Numbered from the stretch's first letter, positions 18,255 through 28,453 are shown. The stretch: 64,000 nucleotides of DNA from Spirosoma fluviale (GCA_945901025.1 CAMDJW010000009.1:49363-113362); one strand, 5' to 3'. Numbers and translations: made by a program. The notes: generated by a model not told the origin, from the sequence alone.

Positions 18255-18287
18255 TTAAAAATTAATTATTTAATGTAAATTTGTTTG

Positions 18288-18317
18288 CAAAGATAAAAAA
18301 ATGAAGCACTTTCTGAA
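18288..18317 (-). promoter_or_regulatory. Putative fabD promoter
   Basis: Minus-strand TATCTTTG (18288-18295) is an exact TAnnTTTG. Exactly 19 bp further upstream is TTC (one base off TTG). The leader would be about 30 nt. Confidence 0.5.
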
Positions 18318-18346
18318 ATGAAGAAAACACAAAGCTCATTAAAACT

Positions 18347-19441
18347 ATGATTAAAAATTTATCGATATTTACTTTATTGGGACTAATTCTTTTACTAAAT
18401 GGTTGCAAATCAGAAGATATTGCACCTAGATTCCTCAACAATTCAACAGTTACCATTGACAAAGTCAATAGCATTGATTTTGCACAAAGAAATATAACTA
18501 ATGAAGGTGTTATCACAATAGTTGGAAAATCAGATAAAAAATTCCAATCGGCTAAAATAAAATTCAATAGTTCATTAGGTGGTGTATCGACGGATTGGTT
18601 GGCTCTTAGCATAGATCCTATCACCAATGAATTCAAAGGTAAGTTCACTTTAAAAACAGGTGGATATTACCCTCAAATCCAATTATTTAATGACAGTAAA
18701 GTTTATACGGATACACTTTTAACTTGGAATGTGAAAGTTGGCGAAGTATTTGCCGTCATTGGACATTCACTAGCTGAAGGACAAATACCTTATACAATTG
18801 AGAATTATGATCCTACATGGGCTTCCGTTTTGAACTATTCTTCAGGAAATGTAAATAATTTTTGGGGACGCTTAGCAGAAAAACTAAAAGTAAAATTAAA
18901 TGTTCCTGTACGAATATATAATACAGGCATCGGAGGATCCACTTCAGAACAATGGGGACTTTCAGCTATGGGCTTGCCTTTCCAGCATCCATTTTTTGAT
19001 TGGAAGGGAAGATATCCTTTTTATTTATATGAAAAGCGCTTAGTCAATGAAATTTCAAAAGTAGGATTAAGAGGGATTTTAGTAATTCATGGGGAGAATG
19101 ACGGTTTATTATCAGAAAATACGATCGTAGAATCTACAAAAATGTATATTCAGAAAACAAGAGATTTATTAGATGCACCTCAATTAACATTTTCAATTGC
19201 AAAAAGCAATACGGGCGGAACCTCTGAGCCCATCATGAAAGTTAAGTCGGCTCAAAAAAGAATTTTAACTGAAATAAAAAATACGGTTGTCGGAGCTGAT
19301 TTAGAGACTTTAACGGGGGAAAAATATCGCTGGGATGGCATTCACTTTAATAGTGCTGGCCTTGAACAAGCAGCCATTCGCTGGGATCAATCCTTGCCTC
19401 TGAGTTTCTTTACACAAACCACTCCCTACACGCCTAAATAA
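18347..19441 (+). CDS. SGNH/sialate-esterase-like lipoprotein
   Basis: 364 aa. Lipoprotein signal MIKNLSIFTLLGLILLLNGC (lipobox LNGC, Cys20). The body parallels the esterase core at 14928-17123: an Ig-like strand region to about residue 130, then GEVFAVIGHSLAEGQ (putative nucleophile Ser141 in GHS rather than GQS), NTGIGGSTSEQWG (Gly block), VIHGENDG (about 248) and a terminal WDGIHFNSAGLEQAA with the likely catalytic His. It is probably a membrane-anchored carbohydrate esterase or an inactive relative. Its last 8 bp overlap the convergent DCC-family gene. No promoter match is evident in the short AT-rich gap. Confidence 0.72.
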   Translation: MIKNLSIFTLLGLILLLNGCKSEDIAPRFLNNSTVTIDKVNSIDFAQRNITNEGVITIVGKSDKKFQSAKIKFNSSLGGVSTDWLALSIDPITNEFKGKFTLKTGGYYPQIQLFNDSKVYTDTLLTWNVKVGEVFAVIGHSLAEGQIPYTIENYDPTWASVLNYSSGNVNNFWGRLAEKLKVKLNVPVRIYNTGIGGSTSEQWGLSAMGLPFQHPFFDWKGRYPFYLYEKRLVNEISKVGLRGILVIHGENDGLLSENTIVESTKMYIQKTRDLLDAPQLTFSIAKSNTGGTSEPIMKVKSAQKRILTEIKNTVVGADLETLTGEKYRWDGIHFNSAGLEQAAIRWDQSLPLSFFTQTTPYTPK

Positions 19442-19787
19442 CTTCGCAGTTATCTCCCTTTCCCCATAAGTAACGATTCTTGGCAATAAAATCATACAAA
19501 TTATCCAAGAGACTTGTAGGTAATAAAAATACCATTCGTATAGGTTGGAAGTACCAGTGAGCCCCAACCATCAAAGCAGAAATAGCCTTAGACTTCATGA
19601 ATAGTTGATCGCCAACAACCAATTTGATACTATCAACGGCCCAATCAGAAGGATTAAATCGATTTTGAATATCCAAATATTCAAGGTCATACTGAGTAAT
19701 TACATGCAATTGAACCGCCAACATACGTCTCAATAATTTAGTTGACCCCAAGCAAAACCGGCAATTTCCGTCAATAATTACTTGCAT
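19434..19787 (-). CDS. DCC-family (DUF393) thiol-disulfide oxidoreductase-like protein
   Basis: 117 aa. The N-terminus MQVIIDGNCRFCLGSTKLLRR carries the DxxCxxC motif that defines the DCC family (commonly DGDCPFC). The rest is short alpha/beta with WAVDSIKLVVGDQLFMKSKAISALM, the family's second conserved block. The substrate is unknown. It lies 6 bp downstream of the large T9SS protein gene and probably shares its transcript. Confidence 0.8.
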   Translation of the reverse strand: MQVIIDGNCRFCLGSTKLLRRMLAVQLHVITQYDLEYLDIQNRFNPSDWAVDSIKLVVGDQLFMKSKAISALMVGAHWYFQPIRMVFLLPTSLLDNLYDFIAKNRYLWGKGDNCEVI

Positions 19788-19793
19788 TTTAAA

Positions 19794-22622
19794 TTATTTT
19801 ACTAATTCAACCCAACCCTTCAGTTGCTTCGATTTCAACGCCTCATTCTTCACATCAAATGTCACATCACAAGTATAAAAGTACGTTGACGCCGCCATGA
19901 CATTGCCATTTAAATCCCTTCCATTCCAACCAAATCCGTTGATATCTCCTGTATATTGATATACTAATTGGCCATTGCGATCCACTATTTTAGCAGTTAC
20001 TTGTGTGACAAATCGTGGGCATCTCATTGCTTGAAATACATCATTTTTACCATCCCCATTAGGACTAAACAAATTAGGCAAATCGAATGAAGGACAATTA
20101 TCTTGGCACAAAGTTTCACTCTTAGTTGACTCTTTGCCCAATTGGCTTACGGCAGTGATGTAATAACAACCAATAAACGAGTCTGTCTTTTGGTGCAAAT
20201 ATTTTAAATCAGAAACTTCGGCTATTTTCCCAAAGGTTGTTCCGTCCTTCGAATAATAAATCCGATAGCTCGCAATGCTCTGATCGCAAGATCCAGTCAG
20301 TGTAGGCGTCCAAATAAGTGTATTGGTAAAACTGGTAAACTGGCAATTCAACGAGGCATCTAAACTTTCACAATTTAAAGCGGCTAAGCTTAATTTAGGT
20401 GCACATGGATTTACATCTGATTGTGGCTTAATACACACAATTTGGGACGAATTAATTAAGCCTATATTAGGTAAACCTTGTCCATAAGTCCCAACGGTTT
20501 GTACATAATAACAGTAGGTTGAATCCGGCGAAATAACAACATCGAATTTCCCATCTTGTGTAAAATAATCAATTCCTTGGTCAGTAAAAGTATACGAATT
20601 AGGACCCGAAACGGAAACCTCTGTGATTTGATTGAACTTCCCTGAACCTCGAGGAGTCTCGCGGAATACACGATGCACTTGGAAATCATTCGACCAAGGC
20701 ACATTCGCTGACCAGGCCAGTTTAACAGATTTTACGGCCGCTTGTCCTAATAAAAAGACCGAACTTGCCGGACTTGGCGAATTCAATAATTTGAACTGAT
20801 TATTTTGTGAATAATAAAAATCTACTTTATACCGATAAGCACCAGCCACCGTATTTAAATTCTTATCTGTATAAACAGTATCTAATTTAGCCGGCGAAAT
20901 TTGAGCAGGAATCCCTGAAGTGATCGCAGAAAAATTACTTCCACTTTGACCATCCGCTCTTTGAACGATGTACTGATAAGGTCCTGGATAATAATTCGTA
21001 TCTAGTTTCAATGGTCTCGTCCACTTGACAAGCATCTCCCCTACCTTCGCATCCGTTTTTAGAACAGACACATTGGTCATTAAAGGAGCCGCTGAAGGGA
21101 TCAAAACACACGCTGATTCAGACATAGGACTATAATCGTCCGAACCTTTGCTATTCGTAAAAATGACCACCAAAACATAGGAGTAGTTTGAATTTTTCAT
21201 CAAACCATTTCCACCATTATTATCTTCAAAAGATGTCTTCATCACATCTACCCTTCCTATTTCCGTAAAACCAGTGAGCGACATCCCCGTTGAACAAGGT
21301 TTATTCACCACAGGATTACAAGCCGCTTGTCTCCTGTAAATAATAATTTTAGCGTTTGGCAAGGCGCAAGCATAGGAATTCCATGTCAGCAATGCACTGG
21401 CGGTAGCCGTTTTTATCGTTGCCTTTAAGCCTTTTATCGTTGGGGCTATGACACGAACTTTCCAAATTTTACTGTCGACTAATTTCACTCCGCCTCCCAC
21501 ATTGACCGGTGGATTATCCTCCACTTTAAAGAAAATATCATAGGTTTCCTTTCGAATATGTTGACAAGCTGTTTGCCATTTAAATACTCCAATGGCGGGA
21601 CTTGGTTGCTTAAGTGACGAAATAAAAGTTGCATAAGGCTGTTTTACGGCGTAAACCGTATCCATCGCATATACATTACCAAAACTATAAATGGAGATTG
21701 GATCTAAACGGCCAGATTTTGATAAGACATCGGTAGCGGAAATCGTTTCATTTAAAAAAGTACCCGCTTGAATACAAACATCTGGAGGAACGGTTATTTT
21801 AGGGGCTTTATTGTCGACGTCTTTAACCTCAATCTGCATATCTCTGACGGTTTCAGAAATTTTCACTCCATTCCTCCATTCTTCAATAATAAAAGCACAA
21901 TTGTATAAACCCACTTCTTGAGGTGAATTCCAAATCAAATCGCCATTCAATGGATTGATCGTAAATGAAGAAGGAACAGAAGCCACTTCGTTGGGTTGAC
22001 GAAAATTAGGAGCCGCCAATCCCCTACTTACCGAAGAACATGTTTCATAATCGCCTGTTTTTGAAACCGATAAACGGTAGGCCAAACTATCGCCTTCCGC
22101 ATCCACCGCATTAGGATTATGAATAAAGGGTTGGCCTATGACGGCTGTCAAATCGACCGCTGGATTTAAGAGCAAAGGAGTTGAGTTTTGCCCTAATCCA
22201 GAATTAATGGAAAAAGTAGTTTCTACGTAAAATGGAACTTCTACTGAACGTGTAATATTTCTTACCCCATCGTTCCGATTAGGTATGGCGACTGAAACCC
22301 GATAAAAAAGTGCGGGAGCAGGATAGGTATACTCGATTTTGTAGATATTTTTCATGGTCCCATTGCCGATATCTACTGGGGTACCACAACATCTTTTTGC
22401 TTTAAATATGGCCGTTCCATCCCCAAAACAAAAATTTACATCTCCTTGATCTTGATTGGCCCGGTTATTTTCTGTGTAGGTGGTTAATGTAAACTCGTAG
22501 GTTAGTGTTTTATCCGAAATACGCTTAACCGTGATTTCACCGCCTTTTAAATGCGTCGCCTGGCTAGTGAAACAACCTAGAAAAAAAACTAAAAAGTAAG
22601 AAGCAATTTTTCTTGCCGACAT
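19794..22622 (-). CDS. Large secreted protein with T9SS type B (gliding-motility type) sorting domain
   Basis: 942 aa. Signal peptide to about TSQATHLKGGEI. The N-terminal ~350 residues are a Bacteroidota-specific extracellular region with an early FGDGTAIFKAKRCCG cysteine cluster, followed by Ig/cadherin-like strands (LRDMQIEVKDVDNKAPKI). The middle has three or more fibronectin III-like repeats (e.g. PLMTNVSVLKTDAKVGEMLVKW...). The final ~95 residues start with LPNLFSPNGDGKNDVFQ and end FYTCDVTFDVKNEALKSKQLKGWVELVK, the type B CTD also known as the gliding motility-associated C-terminal domain. The exact adhesin or motility role is not determinable. Confidence 0.85.
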   Translation of the reverse strand: MSARKIASYFLVFFLGCFTSQATHLKGGEITVKRISDKTLTYEFTLTTYTENNRANQDQGDVNFCFGDGTAIFKAKRCCGTPVDIGNGTMKNIYKIEYTYPAPALFYRVSVAIPNRNDGVRNITRSVEVPFYVETTFSINSGLGQNSTPLLLNPAVDLTAVIGQPFIHNPNAVDAEGDSLAYRLSVSKTGDYETCSSVSRGLAAPNFRQPNEVASVPSSFTINPLNGDLIWNSPQEVGLYNCAFIIEEWRNGVKISETVRDMQIEVKDVDNKAPKITVPPDVCIQAGTFLNETISATDVLSKSGRLDPISIYSFGNVYAMDTVYAVKQPYATFISSLKQPSPAIGVFKWQTACQHIRKETYDIFFKVEDNPPVNVGGGVKLVDSKIWKVRVIAPTIKGLKATIKTATASALLTWNSYACALPNAKIIIYRRQAACNPVVNKPCSTGMSLTGFTEIGRVDVMKTSFEDNNGGNGLMKNSNYSYVLVVIFTNSKGSDDYSPMSESACVLIPSAAPLMTNVSVLKTDAKVGEMLVKWTRPLKLDTNYYPGPYQYIVQRADGQSGSNFSAITSGIPAQISPAKLDTVYTDKNLNTVAGAYRYKVDFYYSQNNQFKLLNSPSPASSVFLLGQAAVKSVKLAWSANVPWSNDFQVHRVFRETPRGSGKFNQITEVSVSGPNSYTFTDQGIDYFTQDGKFDVVISPDSTYCYYVQTVGTYGQGLPNIGLINSSQIVCIKPQSDVNPCAPKLSLAALNCESLDASLNCQFTSFTNTLIWTPTLTGSCDQSIASYRIYYSKDGTTFGKIAEVSDLKYLHQKTDSFIGCYYITAVSQLGKESTKSETLCQDNCPSFDLPNLFSPNGDGKNDVFQAMRCPRFVTQVTAKIVDRNGQLVYQYTGDINGFGWNGRDLNGNVMAASTYFYTCDVTFDVKNEALKSKQLKGWVELVK

Positions 22623-22805
22623 AAAAACTATTTGTGAATAGGAAAGTTAATAAGGCAAATCCAATTATTTAAAAAAAATGGTTTTTTTAATCGATTAATT
22701 TGAAGAACCCGCGTTTGAATTGTAGTTTTGGAAGCTAAATTTCATTCGCTTAATTAAAAAAATAAAACGCTTGAGTAATTTTAATTTTAACAAATACATT
22801 TATTT

Positions 22806-23474
22806 ATGGCTTGGTTAACAAAATCATTTAATTCATCTCTCGGGAAAAAGCTCCTGATGGCCATCACAGGCCTGTTTTTAATTAGCTTCCTAATTGTTCA
22901 TTGTGGACTTAATGCAACCATCTTTTTGAATGATGGCGGAGTGGCTTTCAATGAAGGCGCTGAATTCATGGGAACCAATCCCGTGATTCGCACGATGGAA
23001 ATTGTATTATTTGCCGGATTACTTCTTCACATCTTTGATGGCTTACGTTTGTGGCTTGATAATAAAAAGAAACGCCCAGTCGCATATGCGGTGGTTGACG
23101 GTTCAGCTAACAGCAAATGGTATTCAAGATCCATGGGCTTATTAGGCACTTTATTATTGCTTTTTTTAATTATCCATTTAAAACATTTTTGGTATTTTTC
23201 TCGCCTTACAAATGATTTGACGGAAGCACATACCTTATACAACGAAATGCAAATCGTTTTTGCAAGTCCTATTGTGGTCGTTATCTATGTCCTAGGTTGT
23301 ATCTCTTTGGGTTATCACTTGTTGCATGGATTTCAAAGTGCATTTCAATCTCTAGGATGGAATCATCCTAAATATTCACCCACGATAAAAAGTATTGGAG
23401 CTATTTATGCAGTCGTTATTTCTGCCACATTTGCTTCCATGCCGATTGCATTTTATTTTCATTTGATTCATTAA
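22806..23474 (+). CDS. sdhC: Succinate dehydrogenase cytochrome b558 subunit
   Basis: 222 aa, five hydrophobic helices, the b558-type single-subunit membrane anchor (di-heme) found in Bacteroidota. Candidate heme-ligand His residues lie in LIVHCGLN (about 36), LLLHIFDG, LLLFLIIHLKHFWYF (about 118-123) and LGYHLLHGFQSAFQSLG (about 165). First gene of sdhCAB, which passes electrons from succinate to menaquinone or, in reverse, reduces fumarate. Gap to sdhA is 19 bp. The upstream gap of 183 bp, divergent from the T9SS protein, must hold its promoter. A weak match (TTG at 22771-22773, TACATTTA at 22795-22802) has a long spacer. Confidence 0.93.
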   Translation: MAWLTKSFNSSLGKKLLMAITGLFLISFLIVHCGLNATIFLNDGGVAFNEGAEFMGTNPVIRTMEIVLFAGLLLHIFDGLRLWLDNKKKRPVAYAVVDGSANSKWYSRSMGLLGTLLLLFLIIHLKHFWYFSRLTNDLTEAHTLYNEMQIVFASPIVVVIYVLGCISLGYHLLHGFQSAFQSLGWNHPKYSPTIKSIGAIYAVVISATFASMPIAFYFHLIH

Positions 23475-23493
23475 TATCAGCCGATAAGAAATT

Positions 23494-25473
23494 ATGACAA
23501 AAATAGACTCCAAAATCCCTGATGGAAATTTAGCCGAGAAATGGACCAAGTTCAAATCTAGTGTTCCGTTGGTCAATCCGTCCAACAAACGCAGCTTGGA
23601 AATCATTGTAGTGGGTTCCGGACTTGCAGGTGCATCAGCTGCTGCTTCTTTAGCTGAATTAGGATATAAAGTAAAAGTATTTTGCTTTCAAGATTCTCCT
23701 CGACGTGCGCACTCAATTGCCGCACAAGGAGGTATTAATGCTGCCAAAAATTATCAAAACGACGGTGATTCTGTTTACAGACTTTTTTATGATACCATTA
23801 AAGGAGGTGATTATAGAGCTCGTGAAGCCAATGTGCATCGCTTAGCTGAAGTTTCCGGAAGTATCATTGACCAATGTGTGGCTCAAGGTGTTCCCTTTGC
23901 ACGTGAATATGGCGGTTTACTTTCAAACCGTTCCTTCGGTGGAACTCAAGTTCAACGAACGTTTTATGCGGCGGGTCAAACGGGCCAACAATTACTTTTA
24001 GGCGCCTATTCAGCCTTGCAACGTCAAGTCGGCATGGGTAACGTAGAACTATTTACACGACATGAAATGCTAGATGTCGTGACCATCGACGGAAAAGCCC
24101 GTGGAATTATCGCCCGTGATTCTGTCAGTGGTGCCTTAGAAAGACATTTTGGACATGCCGTTTTATTGTGTACCGGTGGATATGGTAACGTGTTTTATTT
24201 GTCTACGAACGCCATGGGATCTAACGTGACCGCGGCATGGAAGGCACATAAAAAAGGAGCATTCTTTGCAAATCCTTGCTACACACAGATTCACCCTACC
24301 TGTATTCCAGTTTCTGGTGATCATCAGTCGAAGTTGACCCTAATGTCCGAGTCATTGCGTAACGATGGCCGTATATGGGTTCCCAAAAAAGAAAATGATA
24401 CTCGCAAGGCCAATGAAATACCTGAGGATGAAAGAGATTATTATTTAGAGCGCAGATACCCTGCTTTTGGAAATTTAGTTCCTAGAGACATTGCATCAAG
24501 AGCCGCGAAGGAACGTTGCGATGTAGGTTTTGGAGTAGGATCCTCTAAAATGGCCGTTTACTTGGATTATGCAGCCGCCATTATTCGGTATGGAAAAGGA
24601 GAAGCCAACAAACACAACATGCATAGCCCAACGGACGATGAAATTCAATCCATGGGAAAAGCGGTTGTGAAAGAGAAATACGGCAACTTATTTGATATGT
24701 ATAAGCAGATCACTGGAGAAGATCCATATGAAGTTCCGATGCGTATCTATCCTGCGGTTCACTATACGATGGGGGGACTTTGGGTTGATTATAATTTAAT
24801 GACTACAGTTCCTGGTTTATACGCTTTAGGAGAAGCTAATTTCTCGGATCATGGGGCTAACCGTTTGGGTGCTTCGGCGTTAATGCAAGGTTTAGCGGAT
24901 GGTTATTTCGTCATTCCTTACACGATCGGTGCTTATTTAGCTGCAGAGATTCGTACACCGTCTATGTCAACCGATTCGGAAGATTTTGTCAAAGCTGAAA
25001 AAGCTGTTCAAGATCGTTTAGAGACTTTGATGAACATCAAAGGTTCTAAGCCCGTCGATTATTTTCACAAACGTTTAGGTAAAATTATGTGGGATGAATG
25101 TGGCATGGCTAGAAGTGAAAAAGGCCTGAAAGCGTCTATAAAAGAAATCCAAGCCCTTCAAAAGGAATTTTGGTCTGACGTTAAAATCCCAGGAGAAATA
25201 AACAATTTAAACCCAGAATTAGAAAAAGCAGGTCGCGTGGCCGACTTCCTAGAACTTGGGGAATTAATGTGTATTGACGCCTTGGACAGGAATGAAAGTT
25301 GTGGTGGCCACTTCCGATTAGAATACCAAACGGAAGATGGAGAAGCGCTACGTGATGACGCAAAATACGCATACGTAGCCGCATGGGAATACGAAAAACA
25401 ATCAAGTTTCAAACTTCATAAAGAAGAATTGAAATATGAAAATATCAAAATTGCTCAAAGATCTTATAAATAA
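23494..25473 (+). CDS. sdhA: Succinate dehydrogenase/fumarate reductase flavoprotein subunit
   Basis: 659 aa. FAD dinucleotide fold [19 protein letters not shown] (about residues 39-57), the covalent-FAD histidine in [16 protein letters not shown] (about 72), a substrate-site segment around HPTCIPVSG, the active-site Arg in [14 protein letters not shown] (about 335) and [39 protein letters not shown] near 425-465. The C-terminal helical domain has the [26 protein letters not shown] end. The length fits the longer Bacteroidota/epsilon type used with cytochrome b558. Middle gene of sdhCAB. Confidence 0.97.
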   Translation: MTKIDSKIPDGNLAEKWTKFKSSVPLVNPSNKRSLEIIVVGSGLAGASAAASLAELGYKVKVFCFQDSPRRAHSIAAQGGINAAKNYQNDGDSVYRLFYDTIKGGDYRAREANVHRLAEVSGSIIDQCVAQGVPFAREYGGLLSNRSFGGTQVQRTFYAAGQTGQQLLLGAYSALQRQVGMGNVELFTRHEMLDVVTIDGKARGIIARDSVSGALERHFGHAVLLCTGGYGNVFYLSTNAMGSNVTAAWKAHKKGAFFANPCYTQIHPTCIPVSGDHQSKLTLMSESLRNDGRIWVPKKENDTRKANEIPEDERDYYLERRYPAFGNLVPRDIASRAAKERCDVGFGVGSSKMAVYLDYAAAIIRYGKGEANKHNMHSPTDDEIQSMGKAVVKEKYGNLFDMYKQITGEDPYEVPMRIYPAVHYTMGGLWVDYNLMTTVPGLYALGEANFSDHGANRLGASALMQGLADGYFVIPYTIGAYLAAEIRTPSMSTDSEDFVKAEKAVQDRLETLMNIKGSKPVDYFHKRLGKIMWDECGMARSEKGLKASIKEIQALQKEFWSDVKIPGEINNLNPELEKAGRVADFLELGELMCIDALDRNESCGGHFRLEYQTEDGEALRDDAKYAYVAAWEYEKQSSFKLHKEELKYENIKIAQRSYK

Positions 25474-25482
25474 ATCGATACA

Positions 25483-26241
25483 ATGGAAGGAAATTTAAAC
25501 CTGACACTCAAAATTTGGAGACAAAAAAATACCCAAACGGCTGGTAAATTCGAAACCTACCAGGTGAGTGGTATTTCAACCGATATGTCATTTTTGGAAA
25601 TGATTGACGTGTTAAATAACCGTTTGATCGAAGAGGGTGATGACCCAGTCGCTTTTGACCACGATTGCCGCGAAGGTATTTGTGGTATGTGCTCTATGTA
25701 CATTAATGGTCGACCGCATGGACCTAATCGCGGAGTGACTACCTGTCAATTACACATGCGTTCATTTAAAGATGGAGAAACGATTACGGTAGAGCCATGG
25801 AGAGCGAGTGCTTTTCCTGTCATCAAAGATTTAGTCGTAAATAGATCTGCTTTCGATCGAATTATAGCCGCGGGTGGTTTTATTTCCGTTAATACGGGAA
25901 ATGCACAAGATGCAAATAATCTACCGATCAATAAAGATAATGCGGATGATGCTTTTGCTGCAGCAGCTTGCATCGGATGTGGCGCATGCGTAGCCGCCTG
26001 CAAAAATGCCTCTGCGATGTTGTTTACCTCAGCTAAAATATCTCAATTAGCCTTATTACCTCAAGGACAAATTGAGGCGGCCACTCGTGCGCAAGCCATG
26101 GTTGCCCAAATGGATGAAGAGGGTTTTGGTGCATGCTCAAATACAGGTGCATGCGAAGCAGAATGTCCAAAAGGCATTTCAATAGAAAATATAGCTCGAA
26201 TGAACCGCGAATATTTCTCGGCAACTTTCAGCTCAAAATAG
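25483..26241 (+). CDS. sdhB: Succinate dehydrogenase iron-sulfur subunit
   Basis: 252 aa. N-terminal ferredoxin domain with the [2Fe-2S] cysteines in [22 protein letters not shown] and TTCQLHM. The C-terminal domain has [15 protein letters not shown] and [19 protein letters not shown] for the [4Fe-4S] and [3Fe-4S] clusters. Nine bp after sdhA, same operon. A strong terminator follows 14 bp after the stop. Confidence 0.97.
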   Translation: MEGNLNLTLKIWRQKNTQTAGKFETYQVSGISTDMSFLEMIDVLNNRLIEEGDDPVAFDHDCREGICGMCSMYINGRPHGPNRGVTTCQLHMRSFKDGETITVEPWRASAFPVIKDLVVNRSAFDRIIAAGGFISVNTGNAQDANNLPINKDNADDAFAAAACIGCGACVAACKNASAMLFTSAKISQLALLPQGQIEAATRAQAMVAQMDEEGFGACSNTGACEAECPKGISIENIARMNREYFSATFSSK

Positions 26242-26254
26242 TGTTCACCTAATG

Positions 26255-26283
26255 GCCCCTGAAACATATTTCAGGGGCTTTTT
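26255..26283 (+). terminator. Intrinsic terminator after sdhCAB
   Basis: 10-bp perfect stem GCCCCTGAAA / TTTCAGGGGC around a CATA loop, followed by TTTTT (26279-26283). It ends only 7 bp before the tdk start codon. Confidence 0.88.
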
Positions 26284-26289
26284 ACGCCC

Positions 26290-26874
26290 TTGTTTCAAGA
26301 ACCCAATCACTCGAAATCGACACAAAAAGCTAGCTCATCTGGCTGGATTGAGGTGATCTGTGGCTCGATGTTTTCTGGTAAAACAGAAGAACTCATTCGA
26401 AGACTTAGGCGGGCAAAAATAGCCCAATTACAAGTTGAGATTTTCAAACCTGCTTCAGATACCCGCTATCATGATGAAGATATTGTTTCTCATAACCAAA
26501 ATACCATTCGGTCCACCCCTGTTCACAGTGCGGTAGAGATTCTCTTGCTGGCAGGAGATTGCGATGTGATCGGATTAGATGAAGCTCAATTTTTCGACCA
26601 CAGCATTGTAGACGTTTGTAATACCTTGGCTAATCAAGGAAAAAGAGTCATCGCAGCAGGTTTAGATATGGATTTTAAAGGCCTGCCTTTTGGTCCTATG
26701 CCGAATTTAATGGCCATTGCCGAATACGTAACGAAAGTCCACGCCGTTTGTATTTCTTGTGGAGGTATAGCCCAATATTCCTATCGAACAGCAGCCAATC
26801 AAGATACCGTCATGTTAGGGGAATCCGATACCTATGAAGCCCGTTGCCGTGTCTGCTTCCCTCTACAATCCTAA
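26290..26874 (+). CDS. tdk: Thymidine kinase (type II, zinc-binding)
   Basis: Phosphorylates thymidine in nucleotide salvage, 194 aa. P-loop [16 protein letters not shown] (about residues 22-37), DEAQFF (Walker B-like), lasso region and two CxxC zinc pairs (CISCGG and CRVCF). The start is a TTG at 26290. There is no in-frame ATG upstream before a stop at 26260, and the resulting N-terminus (MFQEP...) resembles the MF(L/Q)EP opening of Bacteroidota homologues. The start lies right behind the sdhB terminator, so its leader must be extremely short or arise by read-through. Confidence 0.92.
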   Translation: MFQEPNHSKSTQKASSSGWIEVICGSMFSGKTEELIRRLRRAKIAQLQVEIFKPASDTRYHDEDIVSHNQNTIRSTPVHSAVEILLLAGDCDVIGLDEAQFFDHSIVDVCNTLANQGKRVIAAGLDMDFKGLPFGPMPNLMAIAEYVTKVHAVCISCGGIAQYSYRTAANQDTVMLGESDTYEARCRVCFPLQS

Positions 26875-26877
26875 ATT

Positions 26878-27345
26878 ATGCCCAAAGATCCCTCCTTTAA
26901 AAAAGTATTTCAAAAAATTATAGCCAAAAAACCAAAAGACTTAGATAAGCAATTTGGGGAGGCACATGAGGAGGTTTTTGAACAAATGGATTGCTTGACT
27001 TGTGGAAATTGTTGCAAGACAACCAGCCCCATGTGGAATGAAACAGATATTCAGCGAGTGGCCCATTTGTTTAAAATGAAGGTTTCCGCTTTTTTAGATA
27101 CCTATTTAGTTCAAGACTCCGACGGGGATTGGGTGTATCCTGCAGCTCCTTGCCCTTTTTTAACGGCCGAAGATAATACGTGCCAGATTTATGATCATCG
27201 ACCGAAAGCATGTAAGGAGTACCCACATACGAATCGAAAAAATATGATGGGGATCATGCAACTAACGGCTAAAAACGTCCTTATCTGCCCAGCCGTAGGC
27301 CAAATAATGGAAAAATTAGAACAAGTTTACCTGAGCTCAAAATAG
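26878..27345 (+). CDS. YkgJ-type cysteine-cluster protein
   Basis: 155 aa. DCLTCGNCCKTTSP (about 38-51) and CPFLTAEDNTCQIYDHRPKACKEYPH (about 98-123) give the CxxCxxCC...CPFL...C.IY..RP..C pattern of the YkgJ/UPF0153 family, which probably binds a metal or Fe-S cluster. Biochemical role not established. Three bp after tdk, so likely co-transcribed. Confidence 0.85.
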   Translation: MPKDPSFKKVFQKIIAKKPKDLDKQFGEAHEEVFEQMDCLTCGNCCKTTSPMWNETDIQRVAHLFKMKVSAFLDTYLVQDSDGDWVYPAAPCPFLTAEDNTCQIYDHRPKACKEYPHTNRKNMMGIMQLTAKNVLICPAVGQIMEKLEQVYLSSK

Positions 27346-27403
27346 AATTTGAAAATCACGTCAAAATTGAGGAAATTCGTATATTCTTAAAAATTAGAAT
27401 TCA

Positions 27404-28321
27404 ATGCCAGCAACTGAATACCTTGGAATAGATGTCGGTGGAACCGGAGTTAAAATGGGAATTGTACATGCCGATACAGGCCAAATAAACAATTTCCAAA
27501 GTTACGATACCGCTACATGGCGTGAATCAAACCATTTTTTAGATCGATTAGCCGATGCAATCGCATTGCATTTATACCAACATAAAAATGTTCAAAAAGT
27601 GGGCATAGGCCTTCCTGGAATTTTAACAAAAGACAGAAGAACCTTAATTGAAATCACTGCCATTCCTGAAATTGACGGATCTCCCATGATTGATATGTTG
27701 GAAAAGCGCTTTCCTGAACATACTTTTTTCATGGAAAATGATGCCAATGCGGCGGCTTTAGGTGAATTTTATTTCTCTCCGGAAAAATCAAATATGCCTG
27801 AAGATTTTGTATTTATCACTTTGGGCACTGGCGTGGGTGGTGCAGCGGTCATCGACCGTAAAATATTTTTAGGTGGAGATGGGAATGCCATGGAACCAGG
27901 ACATGTGCCGTCCAAAAATGGCAAAGTATTGGAAAGAAATGTAGGCAAAAAAGAATTACTTCAAATGGCCAACCGAATGAGGGCTGAATTTAAGGGAGAA
28001 ACCAGTTTGCCCAGCGATGGAAGCATCTCAACGACTGCGCTAGTCGTTGCCGCTGAAGAAGGTGATGCATTAGCTCAAGCCATATGGGATGAAGTAGGGA
28101 CTCTTTTAGGGGATATGCTGGTGTCACTCATTCGCATCTTGGATATTAAAAATATATTTATTGGCGGTGGTTTATCCGCATCCTTTGATTTTATTGTTCC
28201 AAGCATGGAAAAACAATTAAATTATTGGCTTACTCCCGCCTACCTAGAAAAATTGACCATAAAAAAAGCATTATTAGGAAATGATGCGGGATTATTAGGT
28301 GCGGCTTCCCTCTGTTTTTAA
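27404..28321 (+). CDS. ROK-family sugar kinase (glucokinase-like)
   Basis: 305 aa. ATP phosphate-1 loop LGIDVGGTGVKMGIV at the N-terminus, IGLPGIL, ENDANAAALGEF (catalytic Asp near residue 111), FITLGTGVGGAAVID (phosphate-2) and IFIGGGLSASFDF (adenosine motif). Between the phosphate loops and the C-terminal part, EPGHVPSKNGKVLERNVGKKEL stands where many ROK proteins carry a CxCGxxGC zinc site. All those Cys are absent, as in polyphosphate-glucokinase-like members. Glucose phosphorylation is likely but not proved. Confidence 0.82.
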   Translation: MPATEYLGIDVGGTGVKMGIVHADTGQINNFQSYDTATWRESNHFLDRLADAIALHLYQHKNVQKVGIGLPGILTKDRRTLIEITAIPEIDGSPMIDMLEKRFPEHTFFMENDANAAALGEFYFSPEKSNMPEDFVFITLGTGVGGAAVIDRKIFLGGDGNAMEPGHVPSKNGKVLERNVGKKELLQMANRMRAEFKGETSLPSDGSISTTALVVAAEEGDALAQAIWDEVGTLLGDMLVSLIRILDIKNIFIGGGLSASFDFIVPSMEKQLNYWLTPAYLEKLTIKKALLGNDAGLLGAASLCF

Positions 28322-28422
28322 GAAAAAATAGCCTTTAAATTGATTATTTCGAAAATTTAAACATCAAGAGTTCTTTTATTTATATATAATATTTATAAAA
28401 TCATATTTAGAATAAAAATTGT

Positions 28423-28453
28423 TTGATAATCCAATTTAAAATTCTAATATTTG
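28423..28453 (+). promoter_or_regulatory. Putative acpP promoter
   Basis: TTG at 28423-28425, then 19 bp, then TAATATTTG (28445-28453), which is TAnnTTTG with one extra base. The position, about 33 bp before the acpP start codon, gives a short AT-rich leader. Confidence 0.5.

Noticed and set aside
18262..18648. 128-aa minus-strand ORF
   Set aside because: Antisense to the SGNH lipoprotein and its upstream gap; no motif.
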